A DNA stretch of 45,505 nucleotides from Azoarcus sp. TTM-91. GTDB lineage: Bacteria > Pseudomonadota > Gammaproteobacteria > Burkholderiales > Rhodocyclaceae. The translations under genes were made by a program, and so were the position numbers. Positions 36,013-43,539 of this stretch are shown here, one piece after another. The notes beneath the pieces were generated by a model. The model made no database searches. It had not been told where the DNA came from and worked only from the letters and a program-made list of their open reading frames with translations. Each line of letters opens with the position of its first letter. Position 1 is the first letter of the stretch. The stretch spans positions 1 to 45,505 of the forward strand of contig NZ_WUEI01000032.1 in assembly GCF_012911025.1 (NCBI RefSeq), read 5' to 3'.

Positions 36013-36058
36013 GCAGCGCTGCAACTGCCACAGCGGTCGCTTTCCCGGCCGCTGCCTG

Positions 36059-36108
36059 GGGCGACCACGGCCGGATTAAGTATCGCCGGCGGTGGTCGCC
36101 CTTTCCTT
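36059..36108 (+). terminator. Rho-independent terminator after the AlgP-like gene
   Basis: A 10 bp stem (gggcgaccac 36059-36068 / gtggtcgccc 36092-36101) with an inner ccgg pairing is followed by TTTCCTTT. It lies 46 bp after the stop. Its right arm contains the GTG at 36092, so that GTG is unlikely to be the start of the next gene. Confidence 0.7.
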
Positions 36109-36145
36109 TGCAGAACCCCCCGCCGTGACCGGAAGCCGCGCCATC

Positions 36146-37711
36146 ATGATTCGACTCAACCTGGCTTCGCTGACCAGACAGCCCCTGCTGGACGAGGATG
36201 GTGTGGCGATGCCGCCGGCCTATGGCGGCAGGGAGTCGGCGCATATCGTCGATGGCATGGAACTGCTCGACGCGCTGGAGACGCCGGTGATGTTCACCGC
36301 CGATCCCGGCGCCCGCCTGCAGATGCTGCAGCAGCATGAGCACGCTCTGCAGAGCGTGCTGCCGCCGCTGCTGGACGCCGCGCGCGCCAGTTCCGCGGCC
36401 TCGGTGCTGGCAGCACGACGTGCGGCCGTGCTGGCGCAGCAACTGCTGCTTTGCCTGCACACCAGTTACAAGCGGGTGGCGGTGGACCTCGGCCGCGACG
36501 CGGGGCGCTTCTTCCGGCGCGGCCCGGTGCGCCAGGCGCTGACCGGTGCGCTGCTCAGCGCCTGGCGCCTGCAATGCGCCCATGCGCGCAGCTATAGCGC
36601 CCTGCCGGATGGCTTCTGGCGCGATTGCCACCAGCTTTTCGCCTGCATCGCCGAACAGGGGTGGGAGCGCTATCGCAAGCCGGACGGTGGTGGCAGCGAC
36701 GGTGCGCGGCTGGGCGAGCTGTACCGCCGCATTCTGCTGCTGGGCATGAACGCGGCCAATCGGCTGGACCCGCAATGGATAGAGAACCTGATCGCGCTGG
36801 TGGAGCGCGAGGCGCCCGGCTTGCGCCTGCAGCGCATCCGCGACGTGCCGGACATCCCGGGTGCCTTCGTTTTCCGCGATGACGCCGATCTGCCGCCGCA
36901 GTTCGTGGACGAGTTGCCGGTCGGCGGAGCCGAAGCACGTTGGTGGCTGGTGGATCTGGCTCCGGTAAGCCGCGCCCTGAGCGAACGGATGGCGCAGCTG
37001 CAGAACGGCGAGTTCGCCTCGCCCCAGGAGTTGCAGCTGCTGTTGCGCTTGCAGCGGGAATGGCTGAATCCGCCGCGGCGGCGTCATCCGCGCCGGCGCC
37101 AGTTGCGCTTGATGCAGGTGGAGCTGAAGGTGGGCCTGGTGCATTGCTGGCGGGCGCTGCAGGCAGAGGCGGGTGAGGTCTCGCTGGCGTTCCACGGACT
37201 GCCGCTGGAGCTGGAGGGCGCCGGAGAAGATGAAACGCCGGCGGTGCTGCAGGTGTGCAACGAGAGCAGTTCTGGCGTGCAGCTGGAAGGCGAGGCTCCG
37301 CCGCAGCCGCTGCGCGCGGGCGAGCTGGTGATGCTGCGCGAAGTCGGCGGCGCCTGGCGGCCCGGGCTGGTGCGCTGGGTTGGCTTCTCCGGCGAGGGGC
37401 TGCAACTGCGTTGCGGCGTCGAGTTCGTCGGCGCGCAGGCGGAGGCGGTGAGGGTGATGCCGGTGATCTCGCATCCCAACGGCCGCTACCAGATGGCGCT
37501 GCGCCTGCGCCGTGGCCGGGTGCTGCTGATGCCGGGCCGCCATTTCCAGCCGCAGCGCGAGTTCCTGCTGGCCGATGGCCAGCGGCTGGTGAGCGTGCGC
37601 GCCCTGCGCCTGCTTGCCCAGGCGGTGCATTACCAGGTGTTCATGATCAAGCAGGGGGACGAGTTGCCATTGCCGGAGCCGCTGCCTGAGCCGGTCGGGC
37701 AGGAACGCTGA
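36146..37711 (+). CDS. Unknown protein with a PilZ-like C-terminal region
   Basis: I do not recognise the family with confidence. From the ATG at 36146 the product has 521 residues: a long helical N-terminal region (about 40-300) and a C-terminal beta-rich region. The latter has a very basic stretch PPRRRHPRRRQLR (about 309-321) and, later, NESSSG (372-377). Together these recall the Arg-rich and D/NxSxxG halves of PilZ cyclic-di-GMP receptors, though the spacing of about 50 residues is longer than usual. GGAAG lies about 12 nt upstream. In-frame GTGs at 36092 (in a terminator) and 36125 are alternatives. It is 17 bp from the converging dnaE2 stop. Confidence 0.65.
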   Translation: MIRLNLASLTRQPLLDEDGVAMPPAYGGRESAHIVDGMELLDALETPVMFTADPGARLQMLQQHEHALQSVLPPLLDAARASSAASVLAARRAAVLAQQLLLCLHTSYKRVAVDLGRDAGRFFRRGPVRQALTGALLSAWRLQCAHARSYSALPDGFWRDCHQLFACIAEQGWERYRKPDGGGSDGARLGELYRRILLLGMNAANRLDPQWIENLIALVEREAPGLRLQRIRDVPDIPGAFVFRDDADLPPQFVDELPVGGAEARWWLVDLAPVSRALSERMAQLQNGEFASPQELQLLLRLQREWLNPPRRRHPRRRQLRLMQVELKVGLVHCWRALQAEAGEVSLAFHGLPLELEGAGEDETPAVLQVCNESSSGVQLEGEAPPQPLRAGELVMLREVGGAWRPGLVRWVGFSGEGLQLRCGVEFVGAQAEAVRVMPVISHPNGRYQMALRLRRGRVLLMPGRHFQPQREFLLADGQRLVSVRALRLLAQAVHYQVFMIKQGDELPLPEPLPEPVGQER

Positions 37712-37728
37712 CGGGGCCTGGCCGCTGC

Positions 37729-40700
37729 TCAATGGAAATCCCGGCTGCGGGTATCCAGCTGGCCGAGCAGGGCGGAGTGGTCCACCACCCGGTTGGCGAT
37801 CAGCTGCACGACCTGCCCCTGCTTGCTGATCTGGCCATAGACGCCGAGCAGGCGGGCGCCGAGGATTTCCCGCCGCTGGCGCTCGATGAGCTCGGGATGG
37901 ACGATGACGTTGATCAAGCCGGTCTCGTCCTCCAGCGTCACGAACAAGGTGCCCTTGGCGGTTCCCGGGCGTTGGCGGCAGGTGACGATGCCGGCGCCGC
38001 GCGCCAGCATGCGGTCCGGGCTGCCGGCGATGTCGCTGGCGCTGAGGAAGCGCTGGCGGCGCAGTGTCTCCCGCAGCAGGGCCAGCGGATGGCGGCCCAG
38101 GGTGAAGCCGAGGCGGGCATAGTCGGCCAGCAGTTCTTCCGCTTCCGTCGGCGCCGTCAGCGCGGTCTGGGCCTCGCGGCCGGGCGCCTGCGCCAGCAGG
38201 CCGGGCAGCGGGGCGCTGCCGGCAGCCTGCCACAAGGCCTGGCGGCGATGACCGGCCAGGCCGACGAAGGCGCCGCCGGCGGCGAGATGGCGCAGGTCCA
38301 GCGCCGTCAGCCGGGCGCGGATGGCGAGCTCGTCCACCGAGCTCGGCACGGCCTGGCGGCGGGCGGCGGCGATGCGCTGGCCGGCGTCCTCGCCCAGGCC
38401 GCGTATCTGCCGCAGGCCGAGGCGCACCGCCGGCTTGGCTGGCGCCGGCGCGGGCAGGGCTTCCAGCGTGGAGTCCCAGTCGCTGATGCGGACGTCCGGC
38501 GGCAGTACCTCGACGCCGTGGCGGCGGGCGTCCTGGATCAGCTGCGAGGGCGAGTAGAAGCCCATCGGCTGGCTGTTGAGCAGGCCACAGAGGAAGGCGG
38601 CCGGGTGGAAGCATTTCAGCCAGGCGGAGAAATAGACCAGGATGGCGAAGCTGGTGGCGTGGGACTCCGGGAAGCCGTAGCTGCCGAAGCCCTGGATCTG
38701 CTTGCACAGGCGTTCGGCGAATTCGGCCGAATAGCCGTTCTTGGCCATGCCCTGCATGAGCTTGATTTCGTAGCGCTTCAGGTCGCCCTTGCGGCGCCAG
38801 GCCGCCATGGAGCGGCGCAGGTCGTCGGCCTCGCCGCCGGTGAAGTCGCCGGCCACCATCGCTAGCTGCATGACTTGTTCCTGGAAGATGGGTACGCCAT
38901 GGGTGCGTTCCAGCACCGGGCGGATTTTTTCCTTCAGGCCGGCCAGCGGGTCTTCTCCGCGCCTGATCCGGGCGCGCGCTTCCAAGTAGGGATGCACCAT
39001 GCCGCCCTGGATGGGGCCGGGCCGCACGATGGCGACTTCCACCACCAGGTCGTAGAAGGCCCGCGGCAGCAGGCGCGGCAGCATGGTCATCTGGGCGCGG
39101 GATTCGACCTGGAAGACGCCGATGGCGTCGGCCTTGCAAAGCATGTCGTAGACCGCTGCCTCCTCCTTCGGAATGTCCGCCAGCGTCAGCCGCCGGCCTT
39201 CCCAGGCTGCCACCAGCTCCAGGCTGCGGCGCAGCGCGGTGAGCATGCCCAGCGCCAGCACGTCCACCTTGAGCAGGCCCAGGGTGTCGAGGTCCTCCTT
39301 GTCCCATTGGATCACCGTGCGCTCGGCCATGGTGGCGTTCTCGATCGGTACCAGTTCGTCCAGCCGGCCGCGGGCGATGACGAAGCCGCCCACATGCTGG
39401 GAGAGGTGGCGGGGGAAGCCGATCAGTTCGGTGGTGAGCGCGGCCAGCCTGTGCACCATCGGGCTGTCCGGGTCCAGGCCGGCGTCGCGCAGGCGCTCCG
39501 CCTGGATCTTGCTGCCGTCGAACCAGAAATGATCGCGGCACAGGCGCTCGAGCTGCGCCTCGCCGAAGCCCAGCGCGCGACCGACGTCGCGCAGTGCGCT
39601 GCGGGCGCGGTAGCTGATCACGGTGGCCGCCAGCGCGGCGCGCTCGCGGCCGTACTTGCGGTAGATGTACTGGATGACTTCTTCGCGGCGGTCGTGCTCG
39701 AAGTCGACGTCGATGTCCGGCGGCTCGTTGCGCTCGCGCGAGATGAAGCGTTCCAGCACCAGGTTGCCGGTTTCCGGCGATACCTCGGTGACGCCCAGTG
39801 CCCAGCACACCACCGAATTCGCCGCCGAGCCGCGCCCCTGGCAGAGGATGCCCTGGCTGCGGGCGTAGCGGACGATGTCATGCACCGTGAGGAAGTAAGC
39901 CTCGTAGCCCAGCTCCCGGATCAGCGCCAGCTCCTGCTCCACCTGCTTGCGGACGGTGGGCGGCGCGGGATCGGCCCCGGCCGGCGGCGGAGCGGGCGCG
40001 CCCGGCGCGGCGACCGCCGAGCGTTCGCCCATGGAGGGGTCGAGGAAGCGCCACGCCAGCCCGCCCTCGACCAGCCGGCGCAGCCAGGAGGCAGCGCTTT
40101 CCCCGGCGGGTACCAGCTCCTGCGGATACTCGTAGCGCAGTTCATCCAGCCTGAAGCGGCAGCGCCCGGCAATCACCAGTGTTTCCGCCAGCAGGGCGGC
40201 CGGGTAGCGCCGAGCCAACGTTGCCCGCTCATGCAGGCGGCGCTCGCCATTGGCGGCGAGCCGGTAGCCGGCCTCGGCCACCGGGACATGAAGGCGGATG
40301 GCGGCGAGCACATCCGCCAGCGGGCGGCGGGCGGCCGCGTGCATCAGCGCGCCGGTGGCGGCGACCGCCGGGATGCCGGCTTGCGCCGCCACCGCCTGCA
40401 GCAGCGCCAGCCGGGGCCGCTCATGCCCGTCCAGCGGCAGGTCCACCGCCAGCCAGCTGGCATCGGGAAAACGGTCGTGTGTCCACCGGCAGGCTTCCAC
40501 CAACTGCCCGGCGTCCGGTACGCCCGGTGGCGCCAGTACCAGCGCGAGGCAGCCGGGCAGGCCACGAGCGAGGTCTTCCCGGCGCAGGCTATAACTGCCT
40601 TTCTCCGCCGCCCGCCGGCCGCGGCTGATCAGGCGGGAGAGGGCGCCATAGCCCTGGCGGTCGGTGGCCAGTAGTACCAGGCGGAGGCCGTCATCCAGCG

Positions 40701-40911
40701 CAATCTCGCTGCCGACGATGAGTTGCAGCGGCAGTTGATGGCTGTGGATTTCCCGGTAGGCCCGTACCACGCCGGCCAGCGAGCATTCGTCGGTGATCGC
40801 CAGCGCGCGATAACCATGGGCGGCCGCCTGCTGCGCCAGCTCTTCCGGATGGGAGGCGCCGCGCTGGAAGCTGAAGTTGGAGAGGCAGTGGAGTTCGGCG
40901 TAATCGACCAT
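37729..40911 (-). CDS. dnaE2: Error-prone DNA polymerase DnaE2 (ImuC)
   Basis: DnaE2 copies past damaged DNA in the SOS response, normally with ImuA and ImuB. The 1060-residue product begins MVDYAELHCLSNFSFQRGASHPEEL, a PHP domain with the altered metal motif usual in DnaE2. It has the polymerase core ('GILCQGRGSAANSVVCWALGVTEVSPE', catalytic Asp residues in PDIDVDFEHDRREEV, 'FPRHLSQHVGGFVI', 'GFGSYGFPESHATSFAILVYFSAWLKCFHPA') and a C-terminal OB-fold ('GIVTCRQRPGTAKGTLFVTLEDETGLINVIVHP'). A Pro/Ala-rich insert occurs at about 300-320. A LexA box lies 12 bp upstream of the start, with no Shine-Dalgarno. No imuA or imuB gene is adjacent on either side. Confidence 0.95.
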   Translation of the reverse strand: MVDYAELHCLSNFSFQRGASHPEELAQQAAAHGYRALAITDECSLAGVVRAYREIHSHQLPLQLIVGSEIALDDGLRLVLLATDRQGYGALSRLISRGRRAAEKGSYSLRREDLARGLPGCLALVLAPPGVPDAGQLVEACRWTHDRFPDASWLAVDLPLDGHERPRLALLQAVAAQAGIPAVAATGALMHAAARRPLADVLAAIRLHVPVAEAGYRLAANGERRLHERATLARRYPAALLAETLVIAGRCRFRLDELRYEYPQELVPAGESAASWLRRLVEGGLAWRFLDPSMGERSAVAAPGAPAPPPAGADPAPPTVRKQVEQELALIRELGYEAYFLTVHDIVRYARSQGILCQGRGSAANSVVCWALGVTEVSPETGNLVLERFISRERNEPPDIDVDFEHDRREEVIQYIYRKYGRERAALAATVISYRARSALRDVGRALGFGEAQLERLCRDHFWFDGSKIQAERLRDAGLDPDSPMVHRLAALTTELIGFPRHLSQHVGGFVIARGRLDELVPIENATMAERTVIQWDKEDLDTLGLLKVDVLALGMLTALRRSLELVAAWEGRRLTLADIPKEEAAVYDMLCKADAIGVFQVESRAQMTMLPRLLPRAFYDLVVEVAIVRPGPIQGGMVHPYLEARARIRRGEDPLAGLKEKIRPVLERTHGVPIFQEQVMQLAMVAGDFTGGEADDLRRSMAAWRRKGDLKRYEIKLMQGMAKNGYSAEFAERLCKQIQGFGSYGFPESHATSFAILVYFSAWLKCFHPAAFLCGLLNSQPMGFYSPSQLIQDARRHGVEVLPPDVRISDWDSTLEALPAPAPAKPAVRLGLRQIRGLGEDAGQRIAAARRQAVPSSVDELAIRARLTALDLRHLAAGGAFVGLAGHRRQALWQAAGSAPLPGLLAQAPGREAQTALTAPTEAEELLADYARLGFTLGRHPLALLRETLRRQRFLSASDIAGSPDRMLARGAGIVTCRQRPGTAKGTLFVTLEDETGLINVIVHPELIERQRREILGARLLGVYGQISKQGQVVQLIANRVVDHSALLGQLDTRSRDFH

Positions 40912-40950
40912 GGCGGCGATAACTGTATACCTGTACAGTTATCGCCGCCA
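40911..40950. promoter_or_regulatory. LexA (SOS) box within a 40 bp palindrome at the dnaE2 start
   Basis: The arms tggcggcgataactgta (40911-40927) and their exact complement (40934-40950) flank the 6 bp spacer tacctg. Within it, ctgtatacctgtacag (40923-40938) fits the LexA consensus CTGT-N8-ACAG. On the minus strand TATACA (40924-40929) could be the -10, putting the transcript start only about 6 nt before the ATG. The outer end of the palindrome touches the start codon. Confidence 0.85.
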
Positions 40951-41297
40951 CAGCGGGGGAACGTGTGAAACGGTCGTGGAAGTTGTCCCCGCCCATCGTG
41001 GGTGAAGCTGTGGAAAACCTGTGGCGAGGTGCTTCAAGAGGCTGTTTATAAAGGGTTCCCTGGCGTTGACTAAAAAATGGGCACGGACCGGGAAAGGCTT
41101 CTCGGTACGCTGAGAGTGCTGCGGTGTGCCCGCTTTTCCCCAGCCGCCGTGGATGGCCCTGTGGATAAGGTGTGGGGGAAGCAGCTATCGCCTTGAGCGC
41201 AAAGGCGGGGTGCGGGCTGCCCTAAAATCGGGCAGCGGTTTGAGGCGGCGGCTGCGGAGCGCCTAGAATCGCGGTCTTTGCCCACAGGTCCTGGTCC
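40951..41297. other. Intergenic region with DnaA-box-like sites
   Basis: No gene is evident in the 347 bp between dnaE2 and the M61 peptidase. Two sites fit the DnaA consensus TTWTNCACA on the minus strand: 41009-41017 (TTTTCCACA) and 41160-41168 (TTATCCACA, the strongest form). A one-mismatch plus-strand copy lies at 41134-41142. A less GC-rich patch at 41040-41080 contains TTTATA and TTGACT elements but no well-spaced promoter pair. Confidence 0.45.
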
Positions 41298-43088
41298 ATG
41301 AGCGCTGCTGTCCCGATCCGCTACGTCATTCGCCCGGCCCGCCCCGAGGCCCATCTGTTCGAAGTGAGCTGCACGGTGGCGCAGCCGGATGCCGCCGGCC
41401 AGCGCTTCAGCCTGCCGGCCTGGATTCCGGGCAGCTACATGATCCGCGAGTTCGCCCGCAACATCGTCAGCCTGCGCGCCGAGGCCGGCGGCAAGCCGGT
41501 GAAGCTGGAAAAGCTGGACAAGCACAGCTGGCGTGCGGCCCCGGTGGCGGCCGGCAAGGCGCTGACCTTGCACTACGAGGTCTATGCCTGGGATCTCTCG
41601 GTGCGCGCCGCCCACCTCGACCAGACCCACGGTTTCTTCAACGGCACCAGTGTTTTCCTGGCAGTGGAAGGGCAGGTGGATGCACCCTGCCTGGTGGACA
41701 TCCAGCCGCCTCCGGCCACCGCCGCCAAGGGCTGGAAGGTGGCGACCGCGCTGCCGCGTGCCGCCGGCGAACGCGGTGCCGCCAAGGCCTACGGTTTCGG
41801 CCTCTACCGCGCGGCGAACTACGACGAGCTGATCGACCACCCGGTGGAAATGGGCCGCTACACGCTTGCCCACTTCGAGGCCGGCGGCGTGCGCCATGAC
41901 ATCGTGCTCACCGGCCGCCACGACTGCGACACCGCGCGCCTCGCCCGGGACCTCGAGCGCGTCTGCAACTGGCAGATCGAACTTTTCGGCGCGCCGACGC
42001 CGATGGACTACTACGCCTTCCTCACCCTCATCGTCGGCGATGGCTACGGCGGCCTGGAGCACCGCGCCTCCACCGCGCTGATCGCCAGCCGGGGCGATCT
42101 GCCCTGGCCCGGCATGAAGGGCCTGCCGGACGGCTACAAAACCTTCCTCGGCTTGTGCAGTCACGAGTACTTCCACACCTGGAACGTCAAGCGCATCAAG
42201 CCCGCCGCCTTCACGCCCTACGATCTGGCGCAGGAGAACTACACCCGCCTGCTGTGGGCCTTCGAGGGCTTCACCTCCTATTACGACGACCTCGCCCTGG
42301 TGCGCAGTGGCGTGCTGCCGGCGGAGGACTACCTCGGCCTGCTGGGCAAGACGGTGTCCGCCGTGCTGCGCGGCTCGGGCCGCCTGAAACAGAGCGTGGC
42401 CGAATCCTCCTTCGACGCCTGGACCAAGTATTACCGCCAGGACGAGAACGCCCCCAACGCCATCGTCAGCTACTACGCCAAGGGCTCGCTGATCGCGCTG
42501 GCGCTGGACCTGCAGTTGCGCGAGGCGAGCGCCGGCAAGCGCAGCCTGGACGATGTGATGCGCCTGCTGTGGCAGCGCCATGGCCGCACTGGCGCAGGGG
42601 TGGCCGAGGACGGCATCTACGCCGCGGTCGCCGAGATCGGCGGCGATGCGCTGGCCGCCTGGCTGCGCAAGACGGTGGAAGGCACCGACGACCTGCCGCT
42701 CGCCCGCCTGCTGAAGGGCTTCGGCGTGGGCTACAAGGCCGAGGCCGCTTCCGCCGCGCCAGTGCTGGGCGCCAAGCTGGCAGGCAGCGGCGAGGTGAAG
42801 CTGGCGAACGTCTACGACGGCGGCGCGGCCCAAGCGGCCGGGCTGTCGGCGGGCGACGTGCTGGTCGCGGTGGATGGCCTGAAGGCCGGCAGCGTGGCGG
42901 CGGTGGAGGCCATGCTGGCCCGCCGCCAGCCGGGCGAGCGCGTCGAGCTCCACGCCTTCCGCCGCGACGAGCTGATGCGCTTCGAGTTGACGCTGGCCGC
43001 CGCGCCGGCCGAGAGCATCAAGCTCACCCTCGCGGACAAGCCCACGCCGGCCGCGCGCCGCCTGCGCAAGGGCTGGCTGGGCGCCTGA
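41298..43088 (+). CDS. M61-family peptidase with PDZ domain
   Basis: The 596-residue product is an M61 (glycyl aminopeptidase-like) metalloprotease. The N-terminal beta domain (about 5-170) has 'LPAWIPGSYMIREFARNIV' and 'YEVYAWDLSVRAAHLDQTHGFFNG', typical of the family. The zinc motif is HEYFH (289-293) in 'CSHEYFHTWNVKRIKP', with the downstream Glu in 'LLWAFEGFTSYYDDL'. A PDZ domain follows (about 490-560; 'VYDGGAAQAAGLSAGDVLVAVDGLKA'). No signal peptide is seen, so it may act in the cytoplasm. Substrate is unknown. Confidence 0.92.
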   Translation: MSAAVPIRYVIRPARPEAHLFEVSCTVAQPDAAGQRFSLPAWIPGSYMIREFARNIVSLRAEAGGKPVKLEKLDKHSWRAAPVAAGKALTLHYEVYAWDLSVRAAHLDQTHGFFNGTSVFLAVEGQVDAPCLVDIQPPPATAAKGWKVATALPRAAGERGAAKAYGFGLYRAANYDELIDHPVEMGRYTLAHFEAGGVRHDIVLTGRHDCDTARLARDLERVCNWQIELFGAPTPMDYYAFLTLIVGDGYGGLEHRASTALIASRGDLPWPGMKGLPDGYKTFLGLCSHEYFHTWNVKRIKPAAFTPYDLAQENYTRLLWAFEGFTSYYDDLALVRSGVLPAEDYLGLLGKTVSAVLRGSGRLKQSVAESSFDAWTKYYRQDENAPNAIVSYYAKGSLIALALDLQLREASAGKRSLDDVMRLLWQRHGRTGAGVAEDGIYAAVAEIGGDALAAWLRKTVEGTDDLPLARLLKGFGVGYKAEAASAAPVLGAKLAGSGEVKLANVYDGGAAQAAGLSAGDVLVAVDGLKAGSVAAVEAMLARRQPGERVELHAFRRDELMRFELTLAAAPAESIKLTLADKPTPAARRLRKGWLGA

Positions 43089-43144
43089 GTCCGATACCGC
43101 CCAACAGGTTTTGATTCGATCTTTCGATACCCAGGAGCTTCCCG

Positions 43145-43492
43145 ATGAGCGACATCCGCATCTACCACAACCCCCGCTGCGGCAAGAGCCGCTCCGCTTG
43201 CGCGCTCTTGGCGGAAAAGGGCGTCACGCCCGAGGTCGTCGAGTACCTGAAGACGCCGCCAAGCAAGGAAGAGCTGCGCGGCCTGCTGGCCAAACTGGGC
43301 ATGAAGCCGGAGGCGCTGCTGCGCAAGGGTGAGGACGTGTTCAAGGAGCACTACGCCGGCAAGCAGCTGGACGACGACGGCTGGCTGGACGCCATGGTCG
43401 CCCATCCCATCCTGATCGAGCGCCCCATCATCGTCCGCGGCGACAAGGCGGTGGTCGGCCGGCCGCCGGAGCGGGTGAACGAACTGTTCTGA
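43145..43492 (+). CDS. arsC: ArsC-family arsenate reductase-like protein
   Basis: The 115-residue product has the thioredoxin-like ArsC fold: 'IRIYHNPRCGKSRSACALLAEKG' with the catalytic Cys12 (NPRCGKSR), 'EYLKTPPSKEELRGLLAKLGM', 'LLRKGEDVFKE' and the C-terminal 'HPILIERPIIVRGDKAVVGRPPERVNELF'. This is the glutaredoxin-linked (YfgD-like) branch. No other ars genes are nearby, so the true substrate may not be arsenate. AGGAG lies about 8 nt before the ATG. It is 56 bp after the M61 gene and may be cotranscribed. Confidence 0.88.
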   Translation: MSDIRIYHNPRCGKSRSACALLAEKGVTPEVVEYLKTPPSKEELRGLLAKLGMKPEALLRKGEDVFKEHYAGKQLDDDGWLDAMVAHPILIERPIIVRGDKAVVGRPPERVNELF

Positions 43493-43509
43493 GGTTCGTG
43501 CTGGCCGGC

Positions 43510-43529
43510 GCCCGCCGCCCGCGGCGGGC
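43510..43529. terminator. GC-rich hairpin between arsC and the MATE gene
   Basis: A 9 bp inverted repeat (gcccgccgc / gcggcgggc) with a 2 nt centre lies between converging genes, 17 bp after arsC. There is no T run, so it is only a possible terminator. Confidence 0.3.
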
Positions 43530-43539
43530 TGCCGGGCAT

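Noticed and set aside
35157..36068. 303-codon minus-strand frame opposite the AlgP-like gene
   Set aside because: Low-complexity Ala/Leu/Gly mirror of the Lys/Ala/Pro coding repeats; apparent hydrophobicity is a composition effect.
35852..39808. 1318-codon minus-strand frame
   Set aside because: Runs across parts of the AlgP-like, PilZ-like and dnaE2 genes in a wrong frame; Pro/Arg/Gly-rich with no recognisable domain.
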